64,000 nt of DNA, taken from assembly GCF_037076345.1 (NCBI RefSeq), contig NZ_AP024702.1:1116001-1180000 (forward strand), in the 5' to 3' direction. The position numbers were made by a program, and so were the translations under genes. Shown piece after piece: positions 17,597 through 27,189 of this stretch. The notes under the pieces were generated by a model. The model saw nothing but the letters and a program-made list of their open reading frames with translations. It was not told the DNA's origin and made no database searches. The stretch comes from Haloferula helveola. Its GTDB lineage: Bacteria > Verrucomicrobiota > Verrucomicrobiia > Verrucomicrobiales > Akkermansiaceae. Numbering within the stretch: the first letter of the stretch is position 1; each line of letters starts with the position of its first letter.

Positions 17597-18979
17597 TTAG
17601 GACAGGAAGTGGCGGATCGGTCCTTCCTGGTCGACCTTCAGCGCGACGTCGAAGTCACCGTAGTGTTTGATGTCGTTGCCGTAGGCGTTGAGGATCGTGG
17701 TGTACCAGTTGCCCAGGGTCTTGTGGCCCTCGTCGTTGTAGTTCGGAAGCCGGATGTAGCGACGGCGGGCCATGCTGAGCTTCACGTTTCCTCCGGCGAG
17801 GATCATGAAGGGCACCTCGCTGCCGACGCTGTGGTGCGTCTCGCCGTTCTCCGGGAGATAAAGGATCATCGTGTTGTCGAACATCGTGCCGTTGCCCTCG
17901 GGAGACGCCTTGAGCTGGGCGACGATCCGGTTGATGACCTTCATGTGGTGGGTCCGCACCGCCTTGCGGCATTCGATCGCCGGCACGCCGCCCATGTCCT
18001 TGTTGTGACCGACATCGTGAAGCCGGATGACGGCGTCGACGAGGTCATCGTAAGGGGTCGAGAGATCGTCGAGCGTGAAGGTCGCGACGTTGGTCAGCCC
18101 GGCGCGAAGGGATGACACGAGGATGTCCGCGAACGCGAAGTGCTGCTCCGTACGGGTGTACTCGTCATTGAGAATGCGTTGTTCGATCTCGGGAACATTG
18201 GCCGCGATCCTGGCAGACATCGTCTCAAGCAGCTTGTTCCGCTCGATGAGCGTATCCACCGAATCCGCGTAGTTGCCGATCTTCTGGGACTCGATCATGT
18301 CGAGCGTCCGGTTGTCGTAGGACGCGATCTTGCCGGAAAGGAAACGGTTCAGGTTGTCCTCGGCCTTGTCATCGTTGGTCTTCTCCAACCCCGCGGCGAA
18401 CAGGTTCTTGTAGGCCGCGCCCGGTGAGGCGAAGGCGTAGTTCGGCTGCATGGGACCGATCGACGACATCCCGCGCACCACGCCTTTCTGGTCGTGGGCG
18501 CTGGTCAGCTCGATGTGCTCGAAGGGAGAGGTGAACATGCGTCCCAGCTCCACATCCACCGAGGCGCGGGTGATGGTCGCGACCCGCTCCGCGGATCGTG
18601 AAACCGCCAGCGGCGACTGATACGTCGAGTGGCCCATGGTGCACATCTTGGCCGAAAGGCCCTGCAGCAGGGTGAGGTCGTCCTTGTGGTCGATGATCGG
18701 CTCCATCCACTCCGGCAGCTCGTGCCGGTCGAGATCGAGGTCGAGTGCCTCCTTGTTCTCCTCCCTCCTGCGGTCGGCGGCGCTGAGCGAGACCGGCACG
18801 AGCTCGCTCGGAAAGGTGCCGTTGCTCTTGCGCAGGAAGATGAAACGCGGAACGCCCGCGCTCACCGACGAGGAACTGCTGCCACCGACCGCCGCCTTCA
18901 GTTGCGGAATCGACGACAAACCCGCCATGCCGAACAAGCCGGCGGTAGTGGTTCTGATGAAATCTCTTCGATTGTGCAT
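17597..18979 (-). CDS. Tat-exported DUF1552 protein
   Basis: The 460-residue product begins MHNRRDFIRTTTAGLFGMAG, a twin-arginine type signal, and matches DUF1552 through its length (for example LTLLQGLSAKMCTMGHST, then MILYLPENGETHHSVGSEVPF). It is related to the DUF1501/alkaline phosphatase-like superfamily but its reaction is unknown. It starts 8 bp after the stop of the DUF1592 gene upstream, so the two form an operon. DUF1552 and DUF1592 genes are typically paired in Planctomycetota and Verrucomicrobiota, which suggests one envelope complex. Confidence 0.9.
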   Translation of the reverse strand: MHNRRDFIRTTTAGLFGMAGLSSIPQLKAAVGGSSSSSVSAGVPRFIFLRKSNGTFPSELVPVSLSAADRRREENKEALDLDLDRHELPEWMEPIIDHKDDLTLLQGLSAKMCTMGHSTYQSPLAVSRSAERVATITRASVDVELGRMFTSPFEHIELTSAHDQKGVVRGMSSIGPMQPNYAFASPGAAYKNLFAAGLEKTNDDKAEDNLNRFLSGKIASYDNRTLDMIESQKIGNYADSVDTLIERNKLLETMSARIAANVPEIEQRILNDEYTRTEQHFAFADILVSSLRAGLTNVATFTLDDLSTPYDDLVDAVIRLHDVGHNKDMGGVPAIECRKAVRTHHMKVINRIVAQLKASPEGNGTMFDNTMILYLPENGETHHSVGSEVPFMILAGGNVKLSMARRRYIRLPNYNDEGHKTLGNWYTTILNAYGNDIKHYGDFDVALKVDQEGPIRHFLS

Positions 18980-18987
18980 GGCGTGGT

Positions 18988-21519
18988 CTATTTGCGGTAG
19001 ATGAACGAGTCGGAGGTAAGGATCGAAACCATCAGCTCCCGGAAGCTGCCGCCGCTGTCGAGGTAGGCCTTGTCGGCTGCGATGAGGGTCTTGGAGTCGG
19101 CGGGCGTTTCGTTGCGGCCCATGAAATAGCGGAAGACGTTGCGGATGAAAACCTGCCTCACCCGGTCGGACTTGGCGAGACGGTTGATCATGTCCGGCAC
19201 GTCCTTCACCGGGCCGTCGAGGGATTCGTCACCCGTCCCCTCGAGGTAGCCGGACGGATCGACCGGCTTGGTCTTGTAGTGATTCACCATCATGCGGGTC
19301 ATCGTACCGTGCTCGCTACGCGCGATCACCCGCTCGGTCTCGAGGATGTTCTCGGGGTACTCAATCGCCTCCTCGGTGCGGAAGCGCCCGAAGTCGTCGT
19401 AGCTCTCAAACGGATATCCGAGCGGGTTCATCTTCTCGTGGCACTGCCAGCACTTGCTCTCCTCGGTGACGGCGAACCGCTCGCGCAGGGTGCTGTGGGG
19501 ATCCTCCGGGACCTTGGCATCGACGGTAATCGGCACGTCGCGCACGAAGCCGCCCAGCAACTTCTCCCGCACCCACTTGCCCCGCAGGATCGGATCCGTG
19601 GCGGCATTGTGGGAATGCGCCACCAACCACGCCGGATGCGTCAGCATGCCGATGCGGTTTTCCACCTTGAACGGCTGCTCCACCGGGTAGTCCCAGAGCG
19701 TGTAGTCGAAATTGTACATCTTCGGCGAGTGATCGACCGCCTCGCCGAGCAGCGGCGGATACGTTGCATCCGAGTCCTTCCGCCGCGATCCGTCCTTCCC
19801 GAAAATTGTCTCCGCCATCTCCATGTCGATGCCGAACTTCCGGTTGAAGCTCCTCTTTTTACCATCCTTCGCGGGACCAAGGTAGCCGTTGGAGAGCCCC
19901 AGCTCCTCAACGATCTTCGCGTAGTCCTTCTTGTCCCGTCCACGGGTGCCCACCCAGATCTTCCGCAGATTCGAGTAAAAGATCTGTGCCTGCTCCGTCC
20001 GCTTGCGCATCTCCTCGTTGTCGCCACTGTGGTGAACGAAGAACTTGTCGGTCGTCAGGAGCGTTTCGAAGACATCCTTGTCCCGTTCGAGCACCCACTG
20101 CACGAGCAGGTCGGCCTCCTTCGAGACCTTTCCGGGAACCCGGTAGATGTAGCTCGTCGAGACCACCCGGTGCGGATTGTAGGCGCCGACGAAGCGCTCC
20201 TCGTCCTTGAAGACATCGTAGATCTTGGTGTAGCCGAAGTAGTCTTGGAAGAACCTCAGGATGCGCGGTTTTTCGATGGATTCATCCGCCAACAGGCGAC
20301 GCACCTCGCGCTCGTAGTCTACCCTCTCGTTGAGCTTGCCGGAATGGGCGGCTTCCACGAGGGCCGGGTCGGGAATCCGGTCTGTCAGGGCGTAAGCGAT
20401 GGCATAACTGCCCTCGCGGGGTGTGAGCATCCTGCGACCGTGCTCGTCCGCCTCGCCGCCACCGAACTCATTTCGGTAAAGGAACTCCGGCTCCATGAGA
20501 ACGGAGACCATCATCTTCTTCAGCGCGCTGACCTTGTCGCCAACCCGGATCGTCTCCCGCATGAAGGCCAGATACTCGGCAAGCTCCGCCGCGTCGGGAT
20601 CACGCTGCAGCGCGACCCGGAATTGATGCGTGATCGCCCCCGAGAGAATCTCGTCGGATGACTCGCCCTCTTCCATCACCACCCGGGTGAAGGGCTCTGG
20701 AGTCGTTTTCAGGTTCCACTTTTCGTCCGGGTACTTCCGGAGGATCTGACCCGCTTCCTTCCCCTGCACCTTCTTATCCAGAACGCTTTGGTAGTCCTCA
20801 GGGTATTGGAAATGCCCGCTCTCCAACAGCGCCTGGCGCAGTTGCTTGTCGACGATCCACTTGGCATTGGACATCAAAGTGAGGAACTGCCCGCCCTCCA
20901 CAATTTCGGTGTCGTAGTAGCGGACGCCGGATTCCTGCGGCAGGTTGAAGGGCTTCACGACCCCGTAGAAGGCGCTTTGCCGGGCGCGCCCTTCCAGTTC
21001 CAGCACGTCATTGACCCGCTCTTGGTAGATCAGCTCATTGATGCGCCAGCGCCGGGCTTTCGTGAAAGGTGCCTCCCCGATCTCGCCACTGAAGAGTTGG
21101 TCGTGATCGACGTAGTTGCCGTACTTGTAGTAGCGCAGCTTGTCCTCGAGCTTCGAGGCGTTGAAGACCTTCAATTCGCCCCAGATCCACTGTGCGAGTT
21201 TCTCTCGCTCCTCATCGGTCGGCTGGTCGCCATCCTTCGGCGGCATCTCGCCGCTGTAGACCTGCTCCAGCGCGTTGTTCAGCAGGTCCAGCCTCGCTCC
21301 TTGGTTCAGGTCCCCCAGATTATCGAACCGGATGCCGCCCTTCTTCAGCCCGGAGTCATGGCACTCGTAGCAGTAGATATCGAGCAGCTCCTCGGCATGC
21401 GGAGGGACCTTGAACTCGTAGTCCGCACCTCCTGCCGGCTCCGCACCCGGGGCCACGGAGCATAGTCCGGCAATCAGGAGGCTGGCGGAGAAGGATCGCA
21501 TCGGGTGCATGGTGTTCAA
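18988..21519 (-). CDS. DUF1592-family cytochrome-like protein (PSD/DUF1587/1595/1592/1588/1585)
   Basis: The 843-residue protein has a signal peptide (ending VAPGA near residue 26) and a cytochrome-type motif CYECH at residues 50-54. The usual chain of DUF1587, DUF1595, DUF1592 (EPEFLYRNEF), DUF1588 (CWQCHEKMNPLGYPFESYD, with a second CxxCH) and DUF1585 (NVFRYFMGRNETPADSKTL) follows. Two CxxCH motifs imply covalent heme and a redox role outside the cytoplasm. It is the first gene of the pair with DUF1552. ATGs at residues 4 and 7 are alternative starts. The substrate is unknown; polysaccharide-linked redox chemistry is often suspected. Confidence 0.9.
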   Translation of the reverse strand: MNTMHPMRSFSASLLIAGLCSVAPGAEPAGGADYEFKVPPHAEELLDIYCYECHDSGLKKGGIRFDNLGDLNQGARLDLLNNALEQVYSGEMPPKDGDQPTDEEREKLAQWIWGELKVFNASKLEDKLRYYKYGNYVDHDQLFSGEIGEAPFTKARRWRINELIYQERVNDVLELEGRARQSAFYGVVKPFNLPQESGVRYYDTEIVEGGQFLTLMSNAKWIVDKQLRQALLESGHFQYPEDYQSVLDKKVQGKEAGQILRKYPDEKWNLKTTPEPFTRVVMEEGESSDEILSGAITHQFRVALQRDPDAAELAEYLAFMRETIRVGDKVSALKKMMVSVLMEPEFLYRNEFGGGEADEHGRRMLTPREGSYAIAYALTDRIPDPALVEAAHSGKLNERVDYEREVRRLLADESIEKPRILRFFQDYFGYTKIYDVFKDEERFVGAYNPHRVVSTSYIYRVPGKVSKEADLLVQWVLERDKDVFETLLTTDKFFVHHSGDNEEMRKRTEQAQIFYSNLRKIWVGTRGRDKKDYAKIVEELGLSNGYLGPAKDGKKRSFNRKFGIDMEMAETIFGKDGSRRKDSDATYPPLLGEAVDHSPKMYNFDYTLWDYPVEQPFKVENRIGMLTHPAWLVAHSHNAATDPILRGKWVREKLLGGFVRDVPITVDAKVPEDPHSTLRERFAVTEESKCWQCHEKMNPLGYPFESYDDFGRFRTEEAIEYPENILETERVIARSEHGTMTRMMVNHYKTKPVDPSGYLEGTGDESLDGPVKDVPDMINRLAKSDRVRQVFIRNVFRYFMGRNETPADSKTLIAADKAYLDSGGSFRELMVSILTSDSFIYRK

Positions 21520-21719
21520 ACGAGCTAAGACCAGCGTTGTTGCGCCTGCTCATCGCTCCATTACGGCACCATGATCGACCTCTGTCAGAATTCTTTCGGC
21601 ACCCGGCGCCCTTTGCAGCAGGCGTCATGCCGGAGGGTTTCGGCAGGATGAGCGCGGCACCGACAGCCGCACCCCTGCCGGGCCGGAAGTTCCGGCCGGC
21701 CGGTATCGTAGTGGTTCCG

Positions 21720-23768
21720 ATGACCCGGTCCCTTTGCCTTGCTCTCGTCACGACAACCCTCCCCCTCGTGGCCGAAACACACGACCTCCTTGTCTATGGC
21801 GGCACTTCCGCCGGCATCAGCGCCGCGGTGCAGGCGAAGCGAATGGGAAAGACGGTCGTGGTGGTCTGCCCGGACAAACATCTCGGCGGCCTGAGCTCAG
21901 GAGGGCTCGGCTGGACTGATTCGGGCAAGAAACACGTCATCGGCGGGATCTCGCGCGAGTTTTATGCCCGGGTCCGCGACCACTACGACGAGGACTCCGC
22001 ATGGAACTGGCAGACCCGCGCGGACTACGGCTCACGCGGCTTTCTCGACAGCGACACGACCTTCCCCGAGGACACCATGTGGCTTTTCGAACCTCACGTC
22101 GCGGAAGGGATCTTCGAGGACCTCGTGAAGGAATACGAGATTCCCGTGCACCGCGATGAGTGGCTCGACCGGAAGAAAGGAGTCCGCAAACAGGACGGCC
22201 GGATCGTTTCCATCTCGACACTCTCGGGCAAGACGTGGGAGGCCCGGATGTTCATCGACGCGACCTACGAAGGCGACCTGCTCGACTCCGCCGGGGTCGG
22301 CTTCACGGTCGGACGTGAAGGAAACGCGAAGTACGGCGAAACCCTCAACGGCGTGCAAACCCGGCGAGCCCGATCCCACCAATTCGATAAGCCGGTCGAC
22401 CCCTACGTGAAACCCGGCGACCCGTCCTCCGGCCTCCTTCCGCGTATCCATGGGAATCCCCCCGGCGAGGAAGGAGGCCCCGACCACCGCATGCAGGCCT
22501 ACTGCTTCCGGACCTGCATGACGAACCATCCCGAGAACCGCATGCCCTGGCCGAAGCCCGACGGCTACGATCCGCTCCAGTACGAGCTCGGCCTCCGCTA
22601 CCTGCAGGCCGGCTGGATAGGCGTCTTCAACAAGTTCGACCCGCTTCCCAACCGGAAGACCGACACCAACAACCACGGTGGCTTCTCTTTCGACAACATC
22701 GGCTACAACTACGACTACCCCGAGGGCAGCTATGAACGTCGCGCCGAGATCATCGCGGAGCACGAAACCTACCAGAAAGGCTGGCTGTGGTTTCTCGCCA
22801 ACGACCCGCGCGTGCCGAAGGACATCCAGCAGCGGATCAACCAGTGGGGACTCGCCAAGGACGAGTTTATCGACAACGGCCACTGGCCTCACCAACTCTA
22901 CATCCGCGAGGCGCGACGCATGATCAGCGACTTCGTGATCACCGAGAACCACCTCCGGCGGCTCAAGCCCACTCCCCGCCCGGTGGGCATGGGCTCCTAC
23001 AACATGGATTCGCACCACGTGCAGCGCTACGTCGACGAGCACGGCCACGCCCGCAACGAGGGGGACATTCAGATCAATCCCGGTGGTCCCTACCCGATCG
23101 ACTACGGCGCCATTGTTCCGAAAAAAGAGGAATGCGAGAACCTCCTCGTCCCGGTCTGCGTTTCATCCTCCCACATCGCCTACGGCTCGATCCGGATGGA
23201 GCCGGTCTTCATGATCCTCGGCCAGTCGGCCGCCACCGCCGCCTGCCTCAGCCTCGACCGCAAGCTCGCCGTGCAGGACCTGCCTTACGAAGTCCTGCAC
23301 GAACGCCTCGTCGCCGACAAGCAGGTGCTCGAGGACCAAAGACCCGGTGACTTCGTCGGACTGAAGTCGCTGAAGGGCATCGTGATCGACGATGAGAAGG
23401 CGGTCCGCGAGGGAAACTGGACCCGTTCCAACATCGCCGCGGGCGTCCATCGCGGCTATCAACACGACGGCGCCAAAGGCGACGGCTCGGCCATGGCCAC
23501 GTTCACCGCCGAACTGGAGCCCGGTGAATACGAGATCCGGATCGGCTACACGGCTCTTGAAAACCGCGCCACGAACGTGCCGGTAACCGTGGTCACGGGC
23601 CGGGAACGGGAACAGTTCACCCTGAACCAGCGCCGGAAACCGGCTCAAGGCACCTTCCAGCCGATTGGCCGTCTCATGCTGGGAGGCGAGACCAAGGTCA
23701 TCCTCAGCAATCGGGACACCGACGGCCACGTTATCATCGACGCGGTCCAGTTTCTTCCCGTGGAGTAG
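21720..23768 (+). CDS. secreted FAD-dependent oxidoreductase with golvesin/xanthan-lyase-like C-terminal domain
   Basis: ATG 21720 is preferred because it gives a signal peptide (MTRSLCLALVTTTLPLVAET); the open frame begins at 21537. The 682-residue protein has an FAD-binding fold at its start (HDLLVYGGTSAGISAAVQAK, a GGxxAG dinucleotide loop, then LGGLSSGGLGWTD) typical of the FAD_oxidored/PF12831 group. The C-terminal about 130 residues form a beta domain (ATFTAELEPGEYEIRIGYT, then GHVIIDAVQFLPVE) seen at the end of xanthan lyase-like proteins and probably carbohydrate-binding. It is divergent from the DUF1592 gene. The substrate is unknown; a sugar or glycan is likely. Confidence 0.86.
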   Translation: MTRSLCLALVTTTLPLVAETHDLLVYGGTSAGISAAVQAKRMGKTVVVVCPDKHLGGLSSGGLGWTDSGKKHVIGGISREFYARVRDHYDEDSAWNWQTRADYGSRGFLDSDTTFPEDTMWLFEPHVAEGIFEDLVKEYEIPVHRDEWLDRKKGVRKQDGRIVSISTLSGKTWEARMFIDATYEGDLLDSAGVGFTVGREGNAKYGETLNGVQTRRARSHQFDKPVDPYVKPGDPSSGLLPRIHGNPPGEEGGPDHRMQAYCFRTCMTNHPENRMPWPKPDGYDPLQYELGLRYLQAGWIGVFNKFDPLPNRKTDTNNHGGFSFDNIGYNYDYPEGSYERRAEIIAEHETYQKGWLWFLANDPRVPKDIQQRINQWGLAKDEFIDNGHWPHQLYIREARRMISDFVITENHLRRLKPTPRPVGMGSYNMDSHHVQRYVDEHGHARNEGDIQINPGGPYPIDYGAIVPKKEECENLLVPVCVSSSHIAYGSIRMEPVFMILGQSAATAACLSLDRKLAVQDLPYEVLHERLVADKQVLEDQRPGDFVGLKSLKGIVIDDEKAVREGNWTRSNIAAGVHRGYQHDGAKGDGSAMATFTAELEPGEYEIRIGYTALENRATNVPVTVVTGREREQFTLNQRRKPAQGTFQPIGRLMLGGETKVILSNRDTDGHVIIDAVQFLPVE

Positions 23769-23828
23769 ATCGAGAGATTCGTCGCACGTGATGTTGTGTC
23801 AGGTGGTCCTGTCGAGTATGGAATAGGA

Positions 23829-24590
23829 ATGAATGACCCGCTGACTCCGGCCAACCGCCGCGCGTTTCTCCTGACCGGCGGAGCACTCCTGGGTGGAAGC
23901 ATGCTGAACCGTTCCCACGCGGCGGAGGTGCAGGACCGGGGAGGGATGTTCATCAACTCCCAGAACCTCGACCACGACACAACGCCGGGCCAATGCGTGA
24001 TGCGGGAGAGCTTCGGTCCGGACTCGAGTTATCCCTTCGAGGCCGGAGACCGGGAAATTCAGTGGTTCTATGATATGCGATCTCAGATCAGCGTCATGAC
24101 CGACAATGGGCGAGCACCGTCCAGAGGACCGCATCGGATGGCGATCGTGCATGTGCTGGCGACGGCCCGGATCTATCTCGGCGAGAAGGGTGGTCAGCCC
24201 GGCCCGCTTGAAGGCTTGGAGTGGGCATTGGAACCGGTGTCTCTGGCATTCGTTGCCGAGCGTCGGGGAGACAGGATCGAGATCGAGGGTCCTGCCGGGC
24301 CGCTGACCGGTGAACGCCTTGGAATGAAGGTCGGCCTGGACTTCAAGGTCGAGGAGATCGTCGATGGGAAAGCGGTGGACTGGGGAAACTCCCGAATGCA
24401 CGACCCACTTCATGGCGTCTCGGTGGCCTTCGACGCCCTCGAACCCGACTTCTCGAAGTTCGATCTCGAAGCCCCCTTTCAGGCCCTCGAGAAACGGATG
24501 AAACTCGAGCAGGGCTCCATCCGTCGCTCCACGCCAGCCGGCTCCAACAACGGAATGCACCCGATCCGTTTCTTTGCGGTCGATCGTTGA
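23829..24590 (+). CDS. Tat-type exported protein of unknown function
   Basis: The 253-residue protein starts at ATG 23829 with ANRRAFLLTGGALLGG, a twin-arginine-like signal with cleavage after SHAA. The mature part has no recognised domain, no Cys pair and no membrane segment. It contains GQCVMRESFGPDSSYPFEAG and EIQWFYDMRSQISVMTDNGR, and ends in a mixed alpha/beta region with MHDPLHGVSVAFDALEPDFS. Tat export usually implies folding or cofactor loading before export. It lies between the FAD enzyme and a CE12-like esterase on the same strand. No function can be assigned. Confidence 0.6.
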   Translation: MNDPLTPANRRAFLLTGGALLGGSMLNRSHAAEVQDRGGMFINSQNLDHDTTPGQCVMRESFGPDSSYPFEAGDREIQWFYDMRSQISVMTDNGRAPSRGPHRMAIVHVLATARIYLGEKGGQPGPLEGLEWALEPVSLAFVAERRGDRIEIEGPAGPLTGERLGMKVGLDFKVEEIVDGKAVDWGNSRMHDPLHGVSVAFDALEPDFSKFDLEAPFQALEKRMKLEQGSIRRSTPAGSNNGMHPIRFFAVDR

Positions 24591-24656
24591 TCCCGAAAGC
24601 CGAACCGGCAGGCATCAACGGCTTGCGCTCGGGCAGCGAACCTTCATCGTTTGGTA

Positions 24657-25334
24657 ATGAAGCGCCTTCTTTGCATGATGTGGGTCACCTTGGGCATTCT
24701 GCATGCCGATGCGCCCATCAAGATCGGGCTGATCGGAGATTCGACCGTGGCCCAACAATCCGGCTGGGGCCCGGCTTTCGCCAAATGCTTCGCGGACGGA
24801 GTGGAAGTCCACAACCACGCCGTCAACGGCGCGACCCTCGACAGCCTCTCGAAGCGCCTGGACAAGCTGCTGGCACTCAAGCCCGACTACGTGCTCATCC
24901 AGTTCGGTCACAACGACCAGAAGCGCTACGACACCCAGGCCTACTCGGCCAAGCTGAAGTCCTACATCGAACGAGTCCAGGCAGCGGAGGTGACGCCCAT
25001 CGTCCTGAGCTCCGTGGTGCGGCGCACTTTTGACGAAGATGGCCAGATCGTCCAGGGGATCGCCAAAACGCCCAAGTTCACCTTCAACGCCAGCCTCACC
25101 GAGTATGCCAAAGCTGCCGGGACCACCGCCAAACGGATGGAGGTCAACTTCATCGACCTCCACCACATCAGCATGGAGCATCACAACCGGATCGGGCCCG
25201 AGGAAAGCCACACCTACGACTTCAAAGAAGGCGACAGCACCCACTTCAACGCCAAGGGCGGCAAGGCCATCGCAGCGCTGATCGTGCCCGAGTTGGTGGC
25301 GATCGTGCCGGAACTCAAGGCACACCTTCGATAG
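24657..25334 (+). CDS. secreted SGNH esterase, rhamnogalacturonan acetylesterase-like (CE12)
   Basis: The frame opens with TTG at 24651, but ATG 24657 gives a clean signal peptide (MKRLLCMMWVTLGILHA). The 225-residue enzyme has all four SGNH blocks: IGLIGDST with nucleophile Ser29, the block II Gly region (NHAVNGATLDS), FGHNDQK with the oxyanion Asn, and GDSTHFNAKG with Asp193 and His196. This pattern and length match CE12-type acetylesterases that remove acetyl groups from pectic or similar polysaccharides. It is convergent with a sulfatase gene, consistent with a glycan-processing neighbourhood. Confidence 0.85.
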   Translation: MKRLLCMMWVTLGILHADAPIKIGLIGDSTVAQQSGWGPAFAKCFADGVEVHNHAVNGATLDSLSKRLDKLLALKPDYVLIQFGHNDQKRYDTQAYSAKLKSYIERVQAAEVTPIVLSSVVRRTFDEDGQIVQGIAKTPKFTFNASLTEYAKAAGTTAKRMEVNFIDLHHISMEHHNRIGPEESHTYDFKEGDSTHFNAKGGKAIAALIVPELVAIVPELKAHLR

Positions 25335-25370
25335 GCATTCCCCACGTACCCCTTTCACCTGCGGACGCGA

Positions 25371-26765
25371 TCAATCGCGCGCCTTCTTGCCCTTCATCGG
25401 CTCGACGCTCTTGTCAGGAAACCGCTTGGCGAGATCCCTTTTCACATCGGCAAACCGCGGATCGCCCGCGAGGTTGGTGAATTCCCCGGGATCCTTTCGA
25501 TGGTCGTAGAGCTCCTCACTGCCGTCGTGGTAGCGAATGTAGCGCCAATCTTCCGAACGCACCGCGTAGTCATTGTGATGATGGGTGGTGAGCGCGGGAT
25601 ACGGCCAGTCGGCCTGCGGGTTCTTCAACAGCGGGACGAGACTGCGTCCATCGATCGGGTGTCCCGGTGCTTCGAGTCCGGCAAGTTCGATCAGCGTGGG
25701 ATAGATATCCTGCAGGCTGACGGTCCGCTTTGACACACCGCCCGCTTGGGTCAGACCGGGCACGCGGATCATGAACAGGACGTTGGTCGTCTGTTCCCAT
25801 AGCCCGTATTTCGCGAAGTGGTCCTTCTCACCCATGTGGAAGCCATGATCGGCCCAGACCACGACGATGGTGTTGTCCCCGTGCTCGCTTCGGTCGAGAG
25901 CCTTGATGACTTCGCCGAAGCACTCGTCAGCGGCGCTGACGGAAGCAAGGTAATGTCGGACGACGGGCTTCCAGTGCCCGGCTTTCTCCAGCGCGGCACG
26001 GTTCACCGGATAGGCGGCGTAGTCCTTAGCGACCGCTGGCATGTCGTCGAGGTCACCCTCGCGATAGCCTGGCGGCGGGAATCGCAACGAGTCCTCGGGA
26101 TAGAGATCGAGAAAACGTTGGGGCACGGTCCACGGGTTGTGCGGGTAGCGGATGCCGTGAGCATAGAAGAACGGCTTGTCGTATTTCGCGGCCATGCGCT
26201 TGCGGGCAAAGTCGAGAAGCCGGAAATCGCTGACCCTCTCCTCTTCCACGGATCCATAGGAAAAGAGCCCGGGCTTCTTCACCGAGTCGGGAATCGGGTT
26301 GGGCTTGGCAGCCGGAGCGAACCTGCCGGCCCCGCCGTCGGCGTCGTCCCACATGAGCTTCAGGCGGGGCTTCGACGGATGCCCGTGGAAGATTTTCCCC
26401 GAAGTCATTGTGTGGAAGCCGGACTCGCGGAACAACTGCGGGATGGTGCGCACCGAGTCGAAGAGCGGATTCCTCTCCCAAGGGTGACCATTCTCGTAAA
26501 CACCGGAGCGGTAGGGCGCGATACCGCTCAGGATCGCGAGTCTCGACGGGTTACACATGGTGCCCGGGCTGTAGGCACGGTCGAAGCGGAGCGCGCTCTT
26601 GGCAAAGGCATCCATGTGGGGCGTTTTCACGCCCGGGTAGTTCCCCATCATCGCCGGATAGTTATTCAGGTCGTCGAGGGCGATGAAGAGGACGTTCATC
26701 GGCCCGGCGGCCCGGACTCCCAGCGTGCAGCAGACGATCAGAACAGGAATCAGGCAGGGTTTCAT
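25371..26765 (-). CDS. secreted sulfatase, iduronate-2-sulfatase-like
   Basis: The 464-residue protein has a signal peptide (1-20, ending VRAA), the metal-binding start VLFIALDDLNNYP, and the sulfatase signature CNPSR with Cys71 as the residue converted to formylglycine. SGKIFHGHPSKPR and WADHGFHMGEKDHFAKYG carry further active-site residues. The overall layout resembles iduronate-2-sulfatase-type enzymes (S1_7-like). It probably removes sulfate from a sulfated polysaccharide in the periplasm or outside. It needs a formylglycine-generating enzyme, which is not in this window. Confidence 0.92.
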   Translation of the reverse strand: MKPCLIPVLIVCCTLGVRAAGPMNVLFIALDDLNNYPAMMGNYPGVKTPHMDAFAKSALRFDRAYSPGTMCNPSRLAILSGIAPYRSGVYENGHPWERNPLFDSVRTIPQLFRESGFHTMTSGKIFHGHPSKPRLKLMWDDADGGAGRFAPAAKPNPIPDSVKKPGLFSYGSVEEERVSDFRLLDFARKRMAAKYDKPFFYAHGIRYPHNPWTVPQRFLDLYPEDSLRFPPPGYREGDLDDMPAVAKDYAAYPVNRAALEKAGHWKPVVRHYLASVSAADECFGEVIKALDRSEHGDNTIVVVWADHGFHMGEKDHFAKYGLWEQTTNVLFMIRVPGLTQAGGVSKRTVSLQDIYPTLIELAGLEAPGHPIDGRSLVPLLKNPQADWPYPALTTHHHNDYAVRSEDWRYIRYHDGSEELYDHRKDPGEFTNLAGDPRFADVKRDLAKRFPDKSVEPMKGKKARD

Positions 26766-27189
26766 GGGTTGGGGAATGTACGGGATCGCTCGGAAGCCTG
26801 GCCGGTCCGAATCATATCAATGCCATTTGCCCAAATCTTCCAAGCGTTCCGAAGTTGACGTGCTTTCTCGGGACAACTCTCAAGAAACCGAGGCCGGTTC
26901 GCGCCAAGGCCGAACCCGCTTCCAGTCCAAATCTCAAATCTGAAAACCGTCCCCGGGAAGGGCCATTCAACAGTTTCGTGACACGAAAAAGTGCTCCTTG
27001 CCCGAGCCCGTTGCATCCTTGACGAAACTGCCGATTTGCGGTGGCCTCATCGTGAACGTGTCCGTTCGTCCCCCTCCCCCCTTACCCCGTCCGAGCGAGC
27101 CGGGATGCTGTGGCTGCGGTGACGGGATGGGCCGAAGAATCCCGCCGTTGTCAGCGAGTTCGAACTGAGCCCCCGAGGCGACAATCCCC
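26766..27189. other. 424-bp intergenic region between divergent sulfatase and beta-helix genes
   Basis: No credible ORF, RNA gene, palindrome or terminator was recognised here. It must carry the promoters of the divergent sulfatase and beta-helix genes, but no clear -35/-10 pair could be picked by eye. Confidence 0.4.
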
